Source: Conchocele bisecta
Lineage: Eukaryota; Mollusca; Bivalvia; Lucinida; Thyasiridae
DNA: 64,000 nt
Assembly (NCBI GenBank): GCA_029237695.1
Contig: CM055265.1
Coordinates: 47,367,056-47,431,055, forward strand
Reading direction: 5' to 3'
Shown: positions 22,033-32,879 of the stretch, one piece after another
Position numbering within the stretch: position 1 is the stretch's first letter
Layout: the number at the start of each line of letters is the position of its first letter
Made by a program: the position numbers and the translations under genes
The notes under the pieces: model-generated
Databases searched by the model: none
What the model saw: the letters and a program-made list of their open reading frames with translations, nothing else
What the model was told of the DNA's origin: nothing

Positions 22033-22281
22033 AAAATCTATATTAACCCATTACATGCGGTGCGGAATACACCTTTACGGGTATGAAATTGTTTAAATAT
22101 TTTATTTTTGTTTTTGTTATTTCTCGATGAAAGTATATGTTGTGACCACTCATTTGAACCATCTCGCTGAGACGGTTCAAATGGTGGTCACGACATATAC
22201 TTCTGAGCTAATATATAAAGATAATATTTAGGATTTTCGACAAACAAAATGCCGTATCCTCTGACAGCATGAAATGGGTTA
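22033..22281. mobile_element. Palindromic MITE (TTAACCCATTACATGC ends)
   Basis: Ends ttaacccattacatgc and gcatgaaatgggttaa; centre tttgaaccatctcgctgaga with paired arms that include gtgaccac and complement. Confidence 0.75.
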
Positions 22282-22784
22282 AGATCATAATACAAAACAG
22301 TACTGTAATAAATATGCAAATGAGACCGATGCAGAAAACATGCTACATGATAAACACAACTTCTATGTACAATGTTGCTATACTTATGCAATACATAGAA
22401 TCTGATGATTTATTATTTAGTAAACTTGTTGATTTCATAAGAAACTCAAAATGGCCTTGTTTCTTGATATGAAATCCGTAAACTTGTTTAATAAATATTG
22501 TATTAAATCATCACTCATGTAAGATCTGGCTACAAGAGTACACTAGCTAACAGAGGAGCTAGACTGATGGCAAATGCCATAAGACCTGTTTCTTCAGTCA
22601 CAGCCAAATTAGGGTTTTATTTTTTCCATGTTTTTGTTCAATGTTTATTCTGGTTGTAAATGTAATATTGTCTCCAGCCAGACCATAACCATGATGTACA
22701 GTAACATTACATCTAAAATGTATTTATATTACGCTGTAGATATATAACCCTCTGTATTTGTAAATAATCCAGTGCAATATAGGA

Positions 22785-22940
22785 ATGAATGGCCTTTTTG
22801 TGGAATTTATCGGGGTATAAACTTGGAAAAGTCGCGGGAATACTGGACGAAGGCCGGAAGGCCTCGTCCAGTATTCCCGTGACTTTTCCAAGTTTATATC
22901 CCCGATAAATTCCACAAAAATGCCATTCATTCCTTATAAT
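22785..22940. mobile_element. Palindromic MITE of about 155 bp
   Basis: Two near-perfect arms of about 72 bp (gaatgaatggcctttttgtg outer, tccagtattcccg inner) meet at gaaggccggaaggcctcgtc. Absent from duplicate copy 2. A version lacking most of one arm lies at 8953-9047. Confidence 0.85.
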
Positions 22941-23189
22941 TCCAGCATTTGAAATAAATTCATCAAGAAAATGTGTTTATTTTCTGTTTTCTTAAGAATT
23001 ATTTTAACTGCGCCTGACGGTTACGGAAAGTAGTTCGGCATGGGAGTTTACTGGGATATAAATTTTGAACAGAGACTTGCTACGGACCAATCAAATGTTA
23101 GGGAATTGTGTAAATATTTTTGTGCTGGAATTATTATTACTATATCTCATGTCCTAGTCACAATACCATTATTATAGGTTCACGAAAGC

Positions 23190-23975
23190 CGGACGGGCTG
23201 CGTCCACAATGTTAAGTTTTCGTGTTTAGGTCCATTTCTCTGTTACTGTACCACCTACAACCACCATACTTGCACAACTTCATAACCAAGGGGTGCTCAC
23301 CACATACCACTATCCAACATCTAATCCTATTTTAGGGGAAGGGGCCAAGTGACTGGTGTGGTATGGACCTGGCATCCGGTCAGGTTATTCTAATTTCAGG
23401 GCTGAATATATTTGTTCTTCATGTAAATATTCCGTTCTGATTTTGGGATTTTCCCCCCAATGCAGCAGGTTAAAATGGGATCGAACCCGTTTGCCCAGCC
23501 TTACATGACCTTAGCTGTTGATAGGCTGTTAAACACTAATAAACAAACAAACTATCTATCATGTGGCCTTTTTTTACCTTGACCTATTTTTTTTTCACGT
23601 AATCGACTTGGCCATTTTCAATTTTAGGTTTTCCCGTTTAAATCTGTTAATCACTACTATATCACCTAGAACCACCATACTTGCAGAACTTCATAACCAA
23701 CGGGTGCCCACCACATACCACTATCCAACATGTGACCTTTTTTTTACCTTTACCTATTTTTTTCCACGTAATTGACTTTATAGCCATTTTCAATGTTAAA
23801 TTGGACAACACTCATCATACAGCACAGATGTTCACTCAACTTCAGCTTCTTTTGCCATCTTAAGCCACTGACAGTTGTCACTTTCAATCATGATCATAAT
23901 AACATTAATAGCCAAATATCTGTTATGCCTTGAAGAAAACCCGGCCTTTCGTGGCTTTGCCTCGTTTCTTTCTTA
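23190..23975. mobile_element. Composite element (related to 5843-7025), with SL1 inserted
   Basis: Contains gtccacaatgttaagttttc, cataaccaaggggtgc units and the right end cggcctttcgtggctttgcc. It is interrupted at 23324-23552 by SL1; the equivalent in copy 2 (31730-32225) is uninterrupted. Confidence 0.65.
23324..23552 (+). mobile_element. SL1 insertion unique to duplicate copy 1, 5'-truncated
   Basis: It starts within the SL1 body (ctaatcctattttagggg) and ends gttaaacactaataaacaaa. Flanking ctatccaacat and ctatctatcat look like a target-site duplication. The empty site is seen in copy 2 near 31857. Confidence 0.8.
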
Positions 23976-24193
23976 AAATTTAAAATATATGCAAATAAAA
24001 ATAATTTGACAATTTGTTTTATGGGTGTGTGGTGATCTGCAAGATAATTTTCAGATACTCTGCAAGCTCATTGGCAGATACTCAAAATTCAATATCATTT
24101 TGTGAAATTATTATTACCATTGATAGTTTTCAATTCATATTGAAAAATACAATTATTGACATTTTTAAATGAACTGAATGCATGTAAATATTA

Positions 24194-24428
24194 ACCCTTA
24201 AACCGCTATCATAATTTTTTTGTCGTCTGCTGTTTATTTTCTATTTTTATCATCAAAAACATGATTTGACAGCACTTTAGAATAATTTACAACATGCTTT
24301 GACAGCACTTCAGAATCATTTCCATTGGAAATGATTCTGAAATGTTGTCAAAACATGTTTTTATTGAGAAATAAGGCAAGGTATAAAAGCAACAGCAGAC
24401 GACAATTGTTGTGTGTAGCGGTCTAAGA
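24194..24428. mobile_element. PAL-G palindromic MITE
   Basis: Outer halves ttaacccttaaaccgctat and gtagcggtctaagagtg; paired words tgtcgtctgctg/cagcagacgaca, aaaacatgatttgaca/tgtcaaaacatgttttt; centre tcatttccattggaaatga. Other copies at 31053, 32325 and 47310. Confidence 0.75.
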
Positions 24429-24591
24429 GTGAAATGTAATTGCTAGTATTGACAATCATTTGCATAATCCTGTATGATTACTGATACGGTAAAGCAGTGA
24501 TCATCGGTGCTTGATTAGACTGAAAATAGTTTATTGTATAATATAGATTGTATTGTAGTTTTGTTCCTTGTTATCCCTTGATTTTACAAGT

Positions 24592-24670
24592 GGGTGGCAG
24601 GTAGGAGAATGTGATGCGTAGTTTAATGATCAGGGTTTACCCTTACCAGAATCCCGACTGGAGACCAGGG
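24592..24670 (+). mobile_element. SL1, 5' fragment of a multiply interrupted copy
   Basis: gtgggtggcaggtaggag to atcccgactggagaccagg. PAL-A follows at once; SL1 sequence continues at 24924-24952 (tttggcccgcacatac) and, after the LINE, at 27178-27480. Confidence 0.75.
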
Positions 24671-24923
24671 GGTCATTTCACTAAACTTCGTACAACTAAA
24701 ATGTTCATAAGTGCAAAATTATGATAGTCTGTATCTGTAAATATCACACTAACAATGTTTTCTTGTAAACAATTATTGGATTTACATTTATTGAGCATAG
24801 CATAGGCTGCAAATGCAGCCTATGCTCAATAAGTGCAAATCCATCAATTGAAATTTCCAGACGATCCTAAATTTGCACTTACGAACATTTTAGTTGTACA
24901 AAGTTTAGTGAAACGGGCCCCTG
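24671..24923. mobile_element. PAL-A palindromic MITE inside SL1
   Basis: Ends gggtcatttcactaaac and gtttagtgaaacgggcccc, with centre ataggctgcaaatgcagcct. The same insertion exists in duplicate copy 2 (32964-33211), so it predates the duplication. Confidence 0.85.
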
Positions 24924-24952
24924 GTTTGGCCCGCACATACATCTTTGGCATG

Positions 24953-27107
24953 TAATTCGCAATATGAATAATGGTAAGGTTCCGGGCCCCGATGGCTTTG
25001 TTACCGAATTAATAAAGGCATCTTCGGCAGTCATCACACCACATTTGGTAAAATTGTACAATCATGTTCTCAACACAGGCGTTTTCCCCCGAGATTGGTG
25101 CACATCAATAATATGCCCCTTACACAAGAAGGGAAGTGTAAATGTACCGGACAACTATAGAGGCATATCATTGATGAATGTCACTGGCAAGGTATTCACA
25201 AAAGTACTAAGCAATAGGCTCGTTAGTTGGGCTGAGAATGAAGATAGACTTATGGAACAACATGATAGTTGTTTTTCATTAAATGCTGTTATTCAAAAGT
25301 ATATTACACGATCAAGAGGTAGATTTTATTGTATTTTTATAGATTTTTCCAAAGCATTTGATTGTATTCGACACAAACTCCTGTTTTATGTTTTGTTAAA
25401 AAATGGTGTTAGTGGTAAATTTGTGAATATATTCCAGTCTATGTATAACCAGATGAAGTCATGTGTCAGGTCGAATGATGGTTTATCTGATTTCTTTGAT
25501 TGTTCTATCGGTACAAAACAGGGTTGTATGGCCAGTCCCATATTGTTTGTCATCTTCTTAAATGAACTGATACAAATGATAGAAGATGAACGTTGTCAGG
25601 GTATCTATATAAATGAAACGGTCCCGAACATGCTACAGTTACTATATGCGGATGATATGGCAAATTTTACAGATACAGTATTTAACTTACAAAAACAAAT
25701 AAATGTTGTCAGTCAATTTTGCAGCAAATTTGGTATGAAGGTAAACCTTGAGAAAACAAAAATCATAGTATTCCGCCGTGGAGGACAACTTCGACTAAAT
25801 GAAAGATGGTCTTATATGGGTCAGCCAGTCGAGACTGTTTCATTTTATAAATACCTTGGATTGTACTTTACATGTTGTTTATCGTGGGGCAGAGCCCGAC
25901 ATGGTTTGGCTGAGCAAGCCGAAAAAGGTATATTTACTATAGTACATTTTGTCCGGAAGTACCAAGCGACAGTGTTACAGGCATTATATTTATTTGATCA
26001 CATGATCTCTCCAATTTTGTGTTACGGAGCTGAGTTATGGGGGTATGAGGATTGTGATATTATTGACAGAGTGCAGCTTAAATTTTGTAAGAAAATCCTA
26101 AACCTCGGTAATTCAGCACCAAGCGCTGGAGAATTGGGTAGATTGCCTATGTCAGTGTATTATAAAAATCGAATAGTTAAATATTGGGTTCGTTTGCTGA
26201 GAATGGACATACATAGATATCCAAAGTCATGCTATAATATGTTGTTTGACCATGATGTAGTCGGATGGACAAACTGGGCCTCAAAGATTAAGAATATGTT
26301 GTATGCGTATGGCTTTGGGTATGCATGGATATCCCAGGATATTGGAAATGAAGATTTATTTTTGTCGCTCTTTTTTCAAAGGTTAAAAGATGTTTCTTAC
26401 CCGAACTGGTCTGCTTTTATTTCCGACTCACCTAAATTGCAATTTTATTCGCATTTCAAAACTCTTTTAGACCCCGAACGCTATTTGTCATCAATTAATA
26501 TAATTAAACACAGGAATGCATTTTTACTTTTTAGAATATCATGCCATAAATTTACTATTGAAACCGGACGATATAGAGCAATATCTCGAAATGAAAGATT
26601 CTGCTTATTCTGTTTAATTAATGATGTAGAAATTATCGAAGATGAGTTGCATGTGTTAATGAACTGTCCATATTATAATGAAATAAAACAACAACATAAC
26701 ATTACTTTCAGAAATGAAGAGCATGTCTATAATAGCATGAAAAGAACAGACACAGAATATTTGCTACGGTTAAGTGAGTTCATATTTAAATGTATGCAAA
26801 AGCACAGACTCTTAGAAATAAACTGATACTTACATGCACCCTCACTTGATCTAAGTTAGTACTACAGTTGAAATCGTGGACACGAAGCTATTGGCACATA
26901 CAAATTTATTATTATTGTTAGAATAGACTTGGTTTGTGTTTGCCAATGTCCCTGTGACCTTGAAAAATAAGAAAATGTGTATGTATGTTGTCTTTTTTTC
27001 AATTTCCACTGTTTCTTTCCACAATTGGTTCCTGAATATGTGTTTGTATATTAATATGTATTGTGTACTTTGGGCCGGTGGCCTACATACATGTAATAAA
27101 GTATTCA
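24953..27107 (+). mobile_element. 5'-truncated non-LTR retrotransposon (LINE)
   Basis: It is flanked by the 13-bp target-site duplication acatctttggcat (24940-24952 and 27108-27120) inside SL1. It starts within the reverse transcriptase coding region, so the endonuclease and ORF1 are absent, as expected for incomplete target-primed reverse transcription. The 3' end is tgtaataaagtattca without a long poly(A). A later 70-bp tandem duplication (27061-27200) repeats the 3' end together with the target site. Confidence 0.85.
24964..26826 (+). CDS. LINE reverse transcriptase, 5'-truncated but open for 620 codons
   Basis: The ORF encodes the RT of a non-LTR retrotransposon, which copies element RNA into DNA at a nicked target. 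Visible: NNGKVPGPDG (residues 2-11), DNYRGISLMN (63-72), motif A FIDFSKAFD (125-133, Asp127), motif B QGCMASP (186-192), motif C YADD (228-231), then the thumb region and a C-terminal Cys/His cluster (RFCLFC then HVLMNC) near residues 550-575. Between EQH (98-100) and LNAVIQKY (106-113) the usual GFR-x-RST-x-DNIF finger motif is missing; an in-frame loss of about eight residues is likely, so it is probably inactive. The first ATG is fortuitous because the element is cut here. The YKYLG and CYGAELWGY style suggests the Jockey/CR1 side of LINEs; the clade is not certain. Confidence 0.88.
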   Translation: MNNGKVPGPDGFVTELIKASSAVITPHLVKLYNHVLNTGVFPRDWCTSIICPLHKKGSVNVPDNYRGISLMNVTGKVFTKVLSNRLVSWAENEDRLMEQHDSCFSLNAVIQKYITRSRGRFYCIFIDFSKAFDCIRHKLLFYVLLKNGVSGKFVNIFQSMYNQMKSCVRSNDGLSDFFDCSIGTKQGCMASPILFVIFLNELIQMIEDERCQGIYINETVPNMLQLLYADDMANFTDTVFNLQKQINVVSQFCSKFGMKVNLEKTKIIVFRRGGQLRLNERWSYMGQPVETVSFYKYLGLYFTCCLSWGRARHGLAEQAEKGIFTIVHFVRKYQATVLQALYLFDHMISPILCYGAELWGYEDCDIIDRVQLKFCKKILNLGNSAPSAGELGRLPMSVYYKNRIVKYWVRLLRMDIHRYPKSCYNMLFDHDVVGWTNWASKIKNMLYAYGFGYAWISQDIGNEDLFLSLFFQRLKDVSYPNWSAFISDSPKLQFYSHFKTLLDPERYLSSINIIKHRNAFLLFRISCHKFTIETGRYRAISRNERFCLFCLINDVEIIEDELHVLMNCPYYNEIKQQHNITFRNEEHVYNSMKRTDTEYLLRLSEFIFKCMQKHRLLEIN

Positions 27108-27200
27108 ACATCTTTGGCATTGTGTATGTATTGTGTACTTTGGGCTGGTGGCCTACATACATGTAATAAAGTATTCAACATCTTTGGCATTGTGTATGTG
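27061..27200. repeat. 70-bp tandem duplication at the LINE 3' end
   Basis: ttgtgtactttgggc to cattgtgtatgta occurs twice with a 70-bp period and one difference (ccggtgg/ctggtgg). Each copy includes aataaagtattcaacatc. Confidence 0.9.
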
Positions 27201-27480
27201 ACAGTTGAATCCAGTTATACCCCTTATGTGAGTATTATGATTATTCGTAATTCTATTTTAGGGGAAGGGGCCAATTGACTTTGGTGTGGTATGGACCTGC
27301 CACCAGGTCAGGTTATTCTAATTTCAGGACTGAATATATTGTTTCTCGATGTAAATACTCAGTTCTGATTTTGGGATTTCCCCCCAATGCAGCAGGTTAA
27401 AATGGGATCGAACCCGTTTGCCCAGCCTTACATGACCTTAGCTGTTGATAGGCCGTTAAACACCAATAAACAAACAAACA
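27178..27480 (+). mobile_element. SL1, 3' part resumed after the LINE
   Basis: tgtgtatgtgacagttgaatc through tggtatggacctgccacc, aatgggatcgaacccgtt and tail caccaataaacaaacaaac. Confidence 0.85.
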
Positions 27481-27651
27481 CACCTATGTATGCTCCACTA
27501 TATTTAATTTTACATTTAATTTTAAATAGTTTTCAAGAAAATGATTTGGGATAGTTTTATATTTTTTATCAGGTAATTTCGCATTCTATTCAAGGAAAAA
27601 CATGCTATATTGCCCCATCCTATAGCATAAGATGTTAACCTGATAAATAAT

Positions 27652-27792
27652 ATACCATGCTCGTGTCTTTTGATAATAAGTTATTCAGACTCGGCCTGGA
27701 ATCGGTAGGAATTCCGAGGCTCCCCTGGTATTCTTACGCATGTCCTAGCTGTGCTTGATAAGCTTCATATCAAAAGACACTAGCATGGTAAA
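27652..27792. repeat. Inverted repeat around ctcgtgtcttttgat
   Basis: accatgctcgtgtcttttga at the left pairs with tcaaaagacactagcatggt at the right (about 20-bp arms, 140 bp overall). The same structure is at 33772-33911 in copy 2. Confidence 0.75.
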
Positions 27793-27959
27793 GTCTATGT
27801 TTGCACGCATTGAACATACATTTGTATAATATGCTTATTGTCCCTTTCACCCATTCATATGTTAATTTTCTGTCTAATCCAATTGCCACAAAACTATTTT
27901 CACATGTAGTCTTTTTATAAAATGGGGTTGTTTTTTTTCTAAATTGCAAAAGCGCCTAT

Positions 27960-28045
27960 AGAATTTTTTGCAAACAGTGCAGATCCTGTCGAGTTGGCTC
28001 GTCACGAGCCGACTCAACAGGATCTGCACTGTTTGCAAACGCTGC
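27960..28045. repeat. TIR-H-related perfect hairpin
   Basis: Arms of about 33 bp (tgcaaacagtgcagatcctg inward to gctcgt) meet at cgtcacgagc. Related hairpins: 30232-30295 and 36450-36525. Confidence 0.8.
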
Positions 28046-28429
28046 TATAGAGGTCTGTAGTGTAGCTATAGAGGTCTGTAGTGTAGTGTTGAAAAGGTGA
28101 GCCAATCACAACACTATGTTAAATCTCACACTGTATACTGTTCTGTAAAATGCTCATATAGGTGTCGACTATGTGTTTATTATCGGCCCACATTATTGTT
28201 CTACCGACACATTTCTTTCATGACGAGCACTCTGTGATACAGTAACATGTTGTAGGGCCACATACTGCTCAATTACTTGCCTGATTGGTCGTTAGTGAAA
28301 GACTACATTTGTGCCATTTCAGCATTCACTTTGTATATTGCATTTCATGACATAACATTATTGAAAATTATTTACTTGCTGCTCATCCAAATTTTCAAAT
28401 GAAATGGGGGTGTTGGAGGCTTTCATTTT

Positions 28430-28885
28430 TTTATACGCCCGTTTGAAAAACGTGACGTATTATGGTGTACCACTGTCCGTCTGACTGGCCCATTTGCGTT
28501 AAAAGTTTTCGGGTCCTTACTATCTCTGCAACCGAGGCTTGAAACTTCATAGGCTTGTTTATCTTGATGTATATTTTCATTCCATAGCCTACACATGCGG
28601 CCTGCATGCCCAAAATCAAGGTCAAATTTGCCGTTAAAGATTTGGCTTTGCAATAACTTTTTGTTTCTGCAACCCTCAAATCTGATTGAAACTTTATATT
28701 CCTGTTTATCGTCATCAATATTTTCATTTAATAGCCCACCTATGTGGCTCACATGCCCATACACTTACACTTAGTCCTCTTAGCTCTGCAGTCCTAAATC
28801 TGATTGACTTGAAACTTCAAATTCTGATTTCTTATCATCCATATTTGCATTTTATAGCCCAGCCATGCAGTCCTTTTGTACAAGG
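28430..28885. repeat. Decayed tandem repeat (gaaacttcat / ccatattttcat type)
   Basis: Three diverged copies of a unit with attgaaactt, tatcatcaatattttcattt and tagcccacctatg. The same unit type occurs inside TIR-I elements. Copy 2 equivalent: 36900-37830, disrupted by SL1. Confidence 0.5.
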
Positions 28886-29004
28886 TCAGATCTCTTGCAG
28901 TTAATTATATTTGAGCTCTGAATTGCTGTGTCAACTACTGAAAATATTGCATTTTTAGAAGTATATGTTGTCGAAAAACAACGTGGTAAGGGAGGTAATT
29001 CCAG

Positions 29005-29080
29005 ACCAAGCTCAATTATAGTTGCAGCCTGTAACTCTGGACGGTACCGGAGGGTCACAGAGTTGCAGGCTGCAACTAGC
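29005..29080. repeat. Hairpin gttgcagcctgtaactctg
   Basis: gagctcaattatagttgcag and gcctgtaactctgg pair with ccagagttacaggc-type sequence across ggtaccgg. The second copy at 37930-38005 preserves the pairing. Confidence 0.65.
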
Positions 29081-29387
29081 TCAATTAGTTCCCCAGTTGC
29101 TACGTTTATGCTGGTGTACAGAGTGTCACATACCATTTGTCAGTCAATAGTCTATTCTCTCACCAAGTCAAATACTCGTGTATCATCCATAGCAGAGTTA
29201 TGGTGCTGTACATACCTTTCTAGATTAAATTTCTGACAATTAATATGTTTTATAATGGTGTCGTTTATTTCCTTTCAAACTATTTAAAGTGTGTTATAAT
29301 TAACAGTTAGTTAAAGTGTGTATCAGATGTGACCCACTGCTCTGTAGGGGAAGGTTATGGACGGCACCGTAACTGCTACAGTATAGG

Positions 29388-29630
29388 GGGCCGTTTCACT
29401 AAATTTTGTATGTCTAAAATGTTCGGAAGTGCAAATTTAGGATCGTCTGGAAATTTGAATTGATGGATTTACATTTATTGAGCATAGGCTGCATATGCAG
29501 CCTATGCTTAATAAATGTAAATCCAATAATTGCTTACAAGAAAACATCGATAATGTGAAATTTACAGACTCATAAATTTGCACTTGAACATTTTAGTCGT
29601 ACGAAGTTTAGTTAAACGGCCCCCAGATGA
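29388..29630. mobile_element. PAL-A palindromic MITE
   Basis: Ends gggccgtttcactaaat and gtttagttaaacggccccc; central cataggctgcatatgcagcc. Present in copy 2 at 38316-38558. Confidence 0.85.
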
Positions 29631-29841
29631 TGCGGGAGTATTTGAAGTGTTACCTGCCTGCTACTAGTATTCCTTATGCTGCTCGCACACATTGTATTCA
29701 TGATTAATACAATATTATTGCCAGTGTACTTACCATATTATGTTATTTTAAATTTGTTATAGATACGCGTACATGTTTAACCTTGTATTATCGGCACGTC
29801 AATAATTGGGATGATATGTCGATGCTGAGCTAACAACAACT

Positions 29842-30052
29842 GGGGCCCATTTCACTAAACTTCGTACAACTAAAATGTTCGTAAGTGCAAATTTAGGATC
29901 GTCTGTAAATTTCAGTTCATGGATTTACATGTCTTGAGCATGTAAATCCAATAATTCTTCACAAGAAAACATTGTTAATGTGATATTTACAGACTATCAT
30001 AATTTCGCACTTACAAACATTTTATTTGTACAAAGTTTAGTGAAACGGGCCC
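29842..30052. mobile_element. PAL-A MITE, short-centre variant
   Basis: Ends ggggcccatttcactaaac and gtttagtgaaacgggcccc, but the centre is a short hairpin, tggatttacatgtcttgagc / atgtaaatcca. Present in copy 2 at 38773-38985 with a further change (cttgatcatg), so the shortened form predates the duplication. Confidence 0.8.
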
Positions 30053-30231
30053 CAGGCTTATTGCCTTTATAACCAATGTTAACCCAAACCAGCCAACCCT
30101 AAGTAACTGGAATGAACCGTGATATGCTAATTTTCCTACCAATCTAATCATTGCATAATGATTTTCAGATTAGTCCATTTATGAACTGGGTTGTTTTTTT
30201 GTTCTAAAAAATATGAAAATTACTTGCAAAA

Positions 30232-30295
30232 AGTGCAGATCCTGATGAGACGGCTCGTTACGAGCCGGCTCATCTGGATCTACACTGTTGGCAAA
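30232..30295. repeat. TIR-H-related hairpin
   Basis: gtgcagatcctgatgagacg and gctcgttacgagc, complementary to ccggctcatctggatctaca. It coincides with the right edge of duplicate copy 1. Confidence 0.7.
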
Positions 30296-30354
30296 TACTG
30301 ATATAAATGTCTGCAGTGTTGATAGGGTTAACAGTGATTCATAACCAAGATATA

Positions 30355-30600
30355 CATCTGAGACCAAGTAATGGGTTCTGGTGTGGCGAGGACCTGGCAT
30401 CAGATCAGAATTATTCTGATTTCAGGGCTGAATATAAAATTATTTTTATTGTAAATATGCAGTTCTGATTTTGGGATTTTTCCCCCCATTTGTACATGTA
30501 CTTGTACAGGTAATATATGGGATTTAGTACTAAACCCATTGACACGGCCTTAAATGACCTTAGCTGTTGATAGGCCATTAAACCCCAACAAACAAACAAA
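30355..30600 (+). mobile_element. SL1 SINE-like element, 5'-truncated
   Basis: gaggacctggcatcagatca, aattatttttattgtaaata, gttgataggccattaaaccc and tail caacaaacaaacaaac. Uninterrupted at the hinge where the copies at 965 and 19268 are broken. Confidence 0.8.
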
Positions 30601-30697
30601 CCAAGAAATGGCGTAGTAGTGACTGGCACTGATGCCTTATCCACTAGGCCACGCTAGACGGTTCATATGACTGGTGACAATACATATGAGCCATAAA

Positions 30698-30797
30698 CCA
30701 CAGGTGGAAGACTCGGACCGAGGACCCAATACTGGTGGGGTAACGTTTTCCAAATTAGCCAAATATTGGGTCCTAAGTCAGAGTCTTCCACCTGTGC
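30698..30797. mobile_element. Small TIR element (CACAGGTGGAAGACTC type)
   Basis: Ends ccacaggtggaagactcgga and gagtcttccacctgtg; about 100 bp. Better preserved than the copy at 2253-2379. Confidence 0.7.
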
Positions 30798-30913
30798 CAT
30801 AATCAGGTTGTATGTATTTACAAATGTGTCCCATGTGTAATTGTTAACAGTTTATCAGTATTGCTCATAATCAGCTAGTAGTCAACCAGTGTCCGGGACA
30901 TATTTATTCACCA

Positions 30914-31133
30914 GGGGCCCGTTTCACTAAACTGTGTACGACTAAAATGTTCGTAAGTGAAAATTTAGGATCGTCTGTAAATTTCAATTGATGGATTTAC
31001 ATTTATTGAGAATAAATGTAAATCCAATAATTGTTTGTAAGAAAACTTTATTAACCCCTTACCCTTATTTTGTTGTTGTCTGCTGTTTATTTTATATTTT
31101 CCATTTTTATCATCAAAAACATGCTTTGACAAA
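30914..31133. mobile_element. PAL-A remnant joined to a PAL-G fragment
   Basis: PAL-A left half ggggcccgtttcactaaact to a shortened centre (ttgagaataaatg), then at about 31053 a PAL-G left part (ttaaccccttaccc, tgtctgctgtttattttat). The right ends of both are missing. Confidence 0.6.
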
Positions 31134-31224
31134 CAGTGTGGTTTGCGATAAATGCAATAAAACCTTGTCGTATAACATGCATGCACATTAGCATTTAATA
31201 CTACTAATTTGTTCATTTCTTAAA

Positions 31225-31505
31225 GGTACATGCCCACTCAGTAAGCACAAAATGTTCTTTATAGGAATTAAATAAGTGTATAATTGCATCGCTATTCCAC
31301 CAGTTCTAAAAATTACAAATGCCCGGAAAACAGATATAATCATTTAGTAATATTTATTTTACTGATAGTGACGCGCGTTGGTATCAGGCTATTTTCATAT
31401 GCGAATGAGGCATGATATTTTTTACTTACTTATACTAATGAAATGCGTCGCCTGAAAAAATAATATTTTCGACAGATTATAAAGTATGATCATCGTACAT
31501 CAACA
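31225..31505. mobile_element. TIR-D element, inverted and partial
   Basis: Starts ggtacatgcccactcagtaa and runs through gacgcgcgttggtatcaggc in the orientation opposite to that at 9180; it ends near tgatcatcgtacatcaac, where duplicate copy 2 begins. Confidence 0.65.
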
Positions 31506-32324
31506 AATAAATACAGAGGAGCTAGACTGTTGGCAATTTCTGGTTGTAAATGTAATATTGTCTCCAGCCAGACCATAACCATGATACACAGTAACATTAC
31601 ATATAAAATGTATTTATATTGAACTGTAGATATATAACCCTCTGTATTTGTAAATAATCTAGTCCAATTTAGTCCAATAGTACTACATGTATATCCCATG
31701 TCCTAGTCACAATACCATTATAGATTGACGAAAGCCGGGCATTCACAATGTTAAGTTTTCGTGTTTAGGTCCGTTTCTCTGTTACTGTACCACATATAAC
31801 CACCATACTTGCACAACTTCATAACCAACGGGTGCCCACCACATTCTACTATCCAACATGTGGCCTTTTTTTTTTACCTTGACCTATTTTTTCCGCGTAA
31901 TCGACTTAGCCATTTTCAATTTTAAGTTTTCGCATTTAAATCTGTTTCTCACTTACTATACCACCTAGAACCACCATACTTGCACAACTTCATAACCAAC
32001 GGGTGCTCACCACATACCACTATCCATTATGTGACCTTTTTTTTAATTTTACCTATTTTTTTCCACGTAATCGACTTAGCCATTTTCAATGTTAAATTGG
32101 ACAACACTCATCAGACAGCACAGATGTTCACTCAACTTCAGCTTCTTTTGCCATCTTAAGCCAAATATCTGTTATACCTTGAAGAAAACCCAGCCTTTTG
32201 TGGCTTTGCCTCGTTTCTTTCTTAAAATTTAAAATATATGCAAATAAAAATAATGTGACAATTTGTTTTATGGGTGTGTGGTGATCTACAAGCTAATTTT
32301 CAGATACTCTGCAAGCTCATTGAA

Positions 32325-32412
32325 GTGCTGTCAAAACATGTTTTTATTGAGAAATAAGGCAAGATATAAAAGCAACAGCAGACGACAATTGTTGTGTGTA
32401 GCAGTCTAAGAG
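32325..32412. mobile_element. PAL-G right half
   Basis: gaagtgctgtcaaaacatg to gcagacgacaattgttgtg. Copy 1 has the whole element, so copy 2 lost the left half in a deletion of about 275 bp. Confidence 0.7.
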
Positions 32413-32879
32413 TGAAATGTAATTGCTAGTATTGACAATCATTTGCATGATCCCCAATGATTACTGATACGATAAAGCAGAGGTCACCGGTGCTTGATTT
32501 AGACTGAAAATAGTTTCTTGTATAATATAGGTTGTATTGTTGTTTTGTTCCTTGTTATCCCCTGATTTTACAAAAAGGCAAGTGGGTGGCAGGTAGGAGA
32601 ACGTATTTTTATATGGAGGGGACAGAATGAACAGTCGAGATAGAGAACATATACGAGATTGGGCATGTTTTAATAGAGATAACCGAGGAAATTTATATTA
32701 AACAAATAAGGATATAATTCAGGACTTTAAGCGAATCATCGAGATAGGGGATATCATCGAGATACTGATGGTCGAGGTACTGGTGCTCGACTGTATATGC
32801 AAATAAAAATAATGTGACAATTTGTTTTATGGGTGTGTGGTGATCTACAAGCTAATTTTCAGATATCGTCTGATTTTAC

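Larger units (their letters stand above)
22545..30240. repeat. Segmental duplication, copy 1
   Basis: It aligns in direct orientation with 31512-39170, from acagaggagctagactg to attacttgcaaaaagtgc. The copies differ by insertions and deletions: copy 1 alone has the palindromic MITE at 22785, the SL1 at 23324 and a full-length version of the truncated LINE. Matching single-copy-like stretches between the repeats (for example 27480-27840 against 33600-33960) show it is a true duplication. Confidence 0.9.

Noticed and set aside
24964..26826. Host gene encoding a 620-residue protein starting at the first ATG
   Set aside because: RT motifs, a 13-bp target-site duplication and insertion inside SL1 show it is a truncated LINE; the ATG is simply the first one after the truncation point.
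28852..29236. ORFs on both strands near 28928-29236
   Set aside because: They overlap a hairpin repeat that is also present in the second duplicate, where the frames are not conserved.
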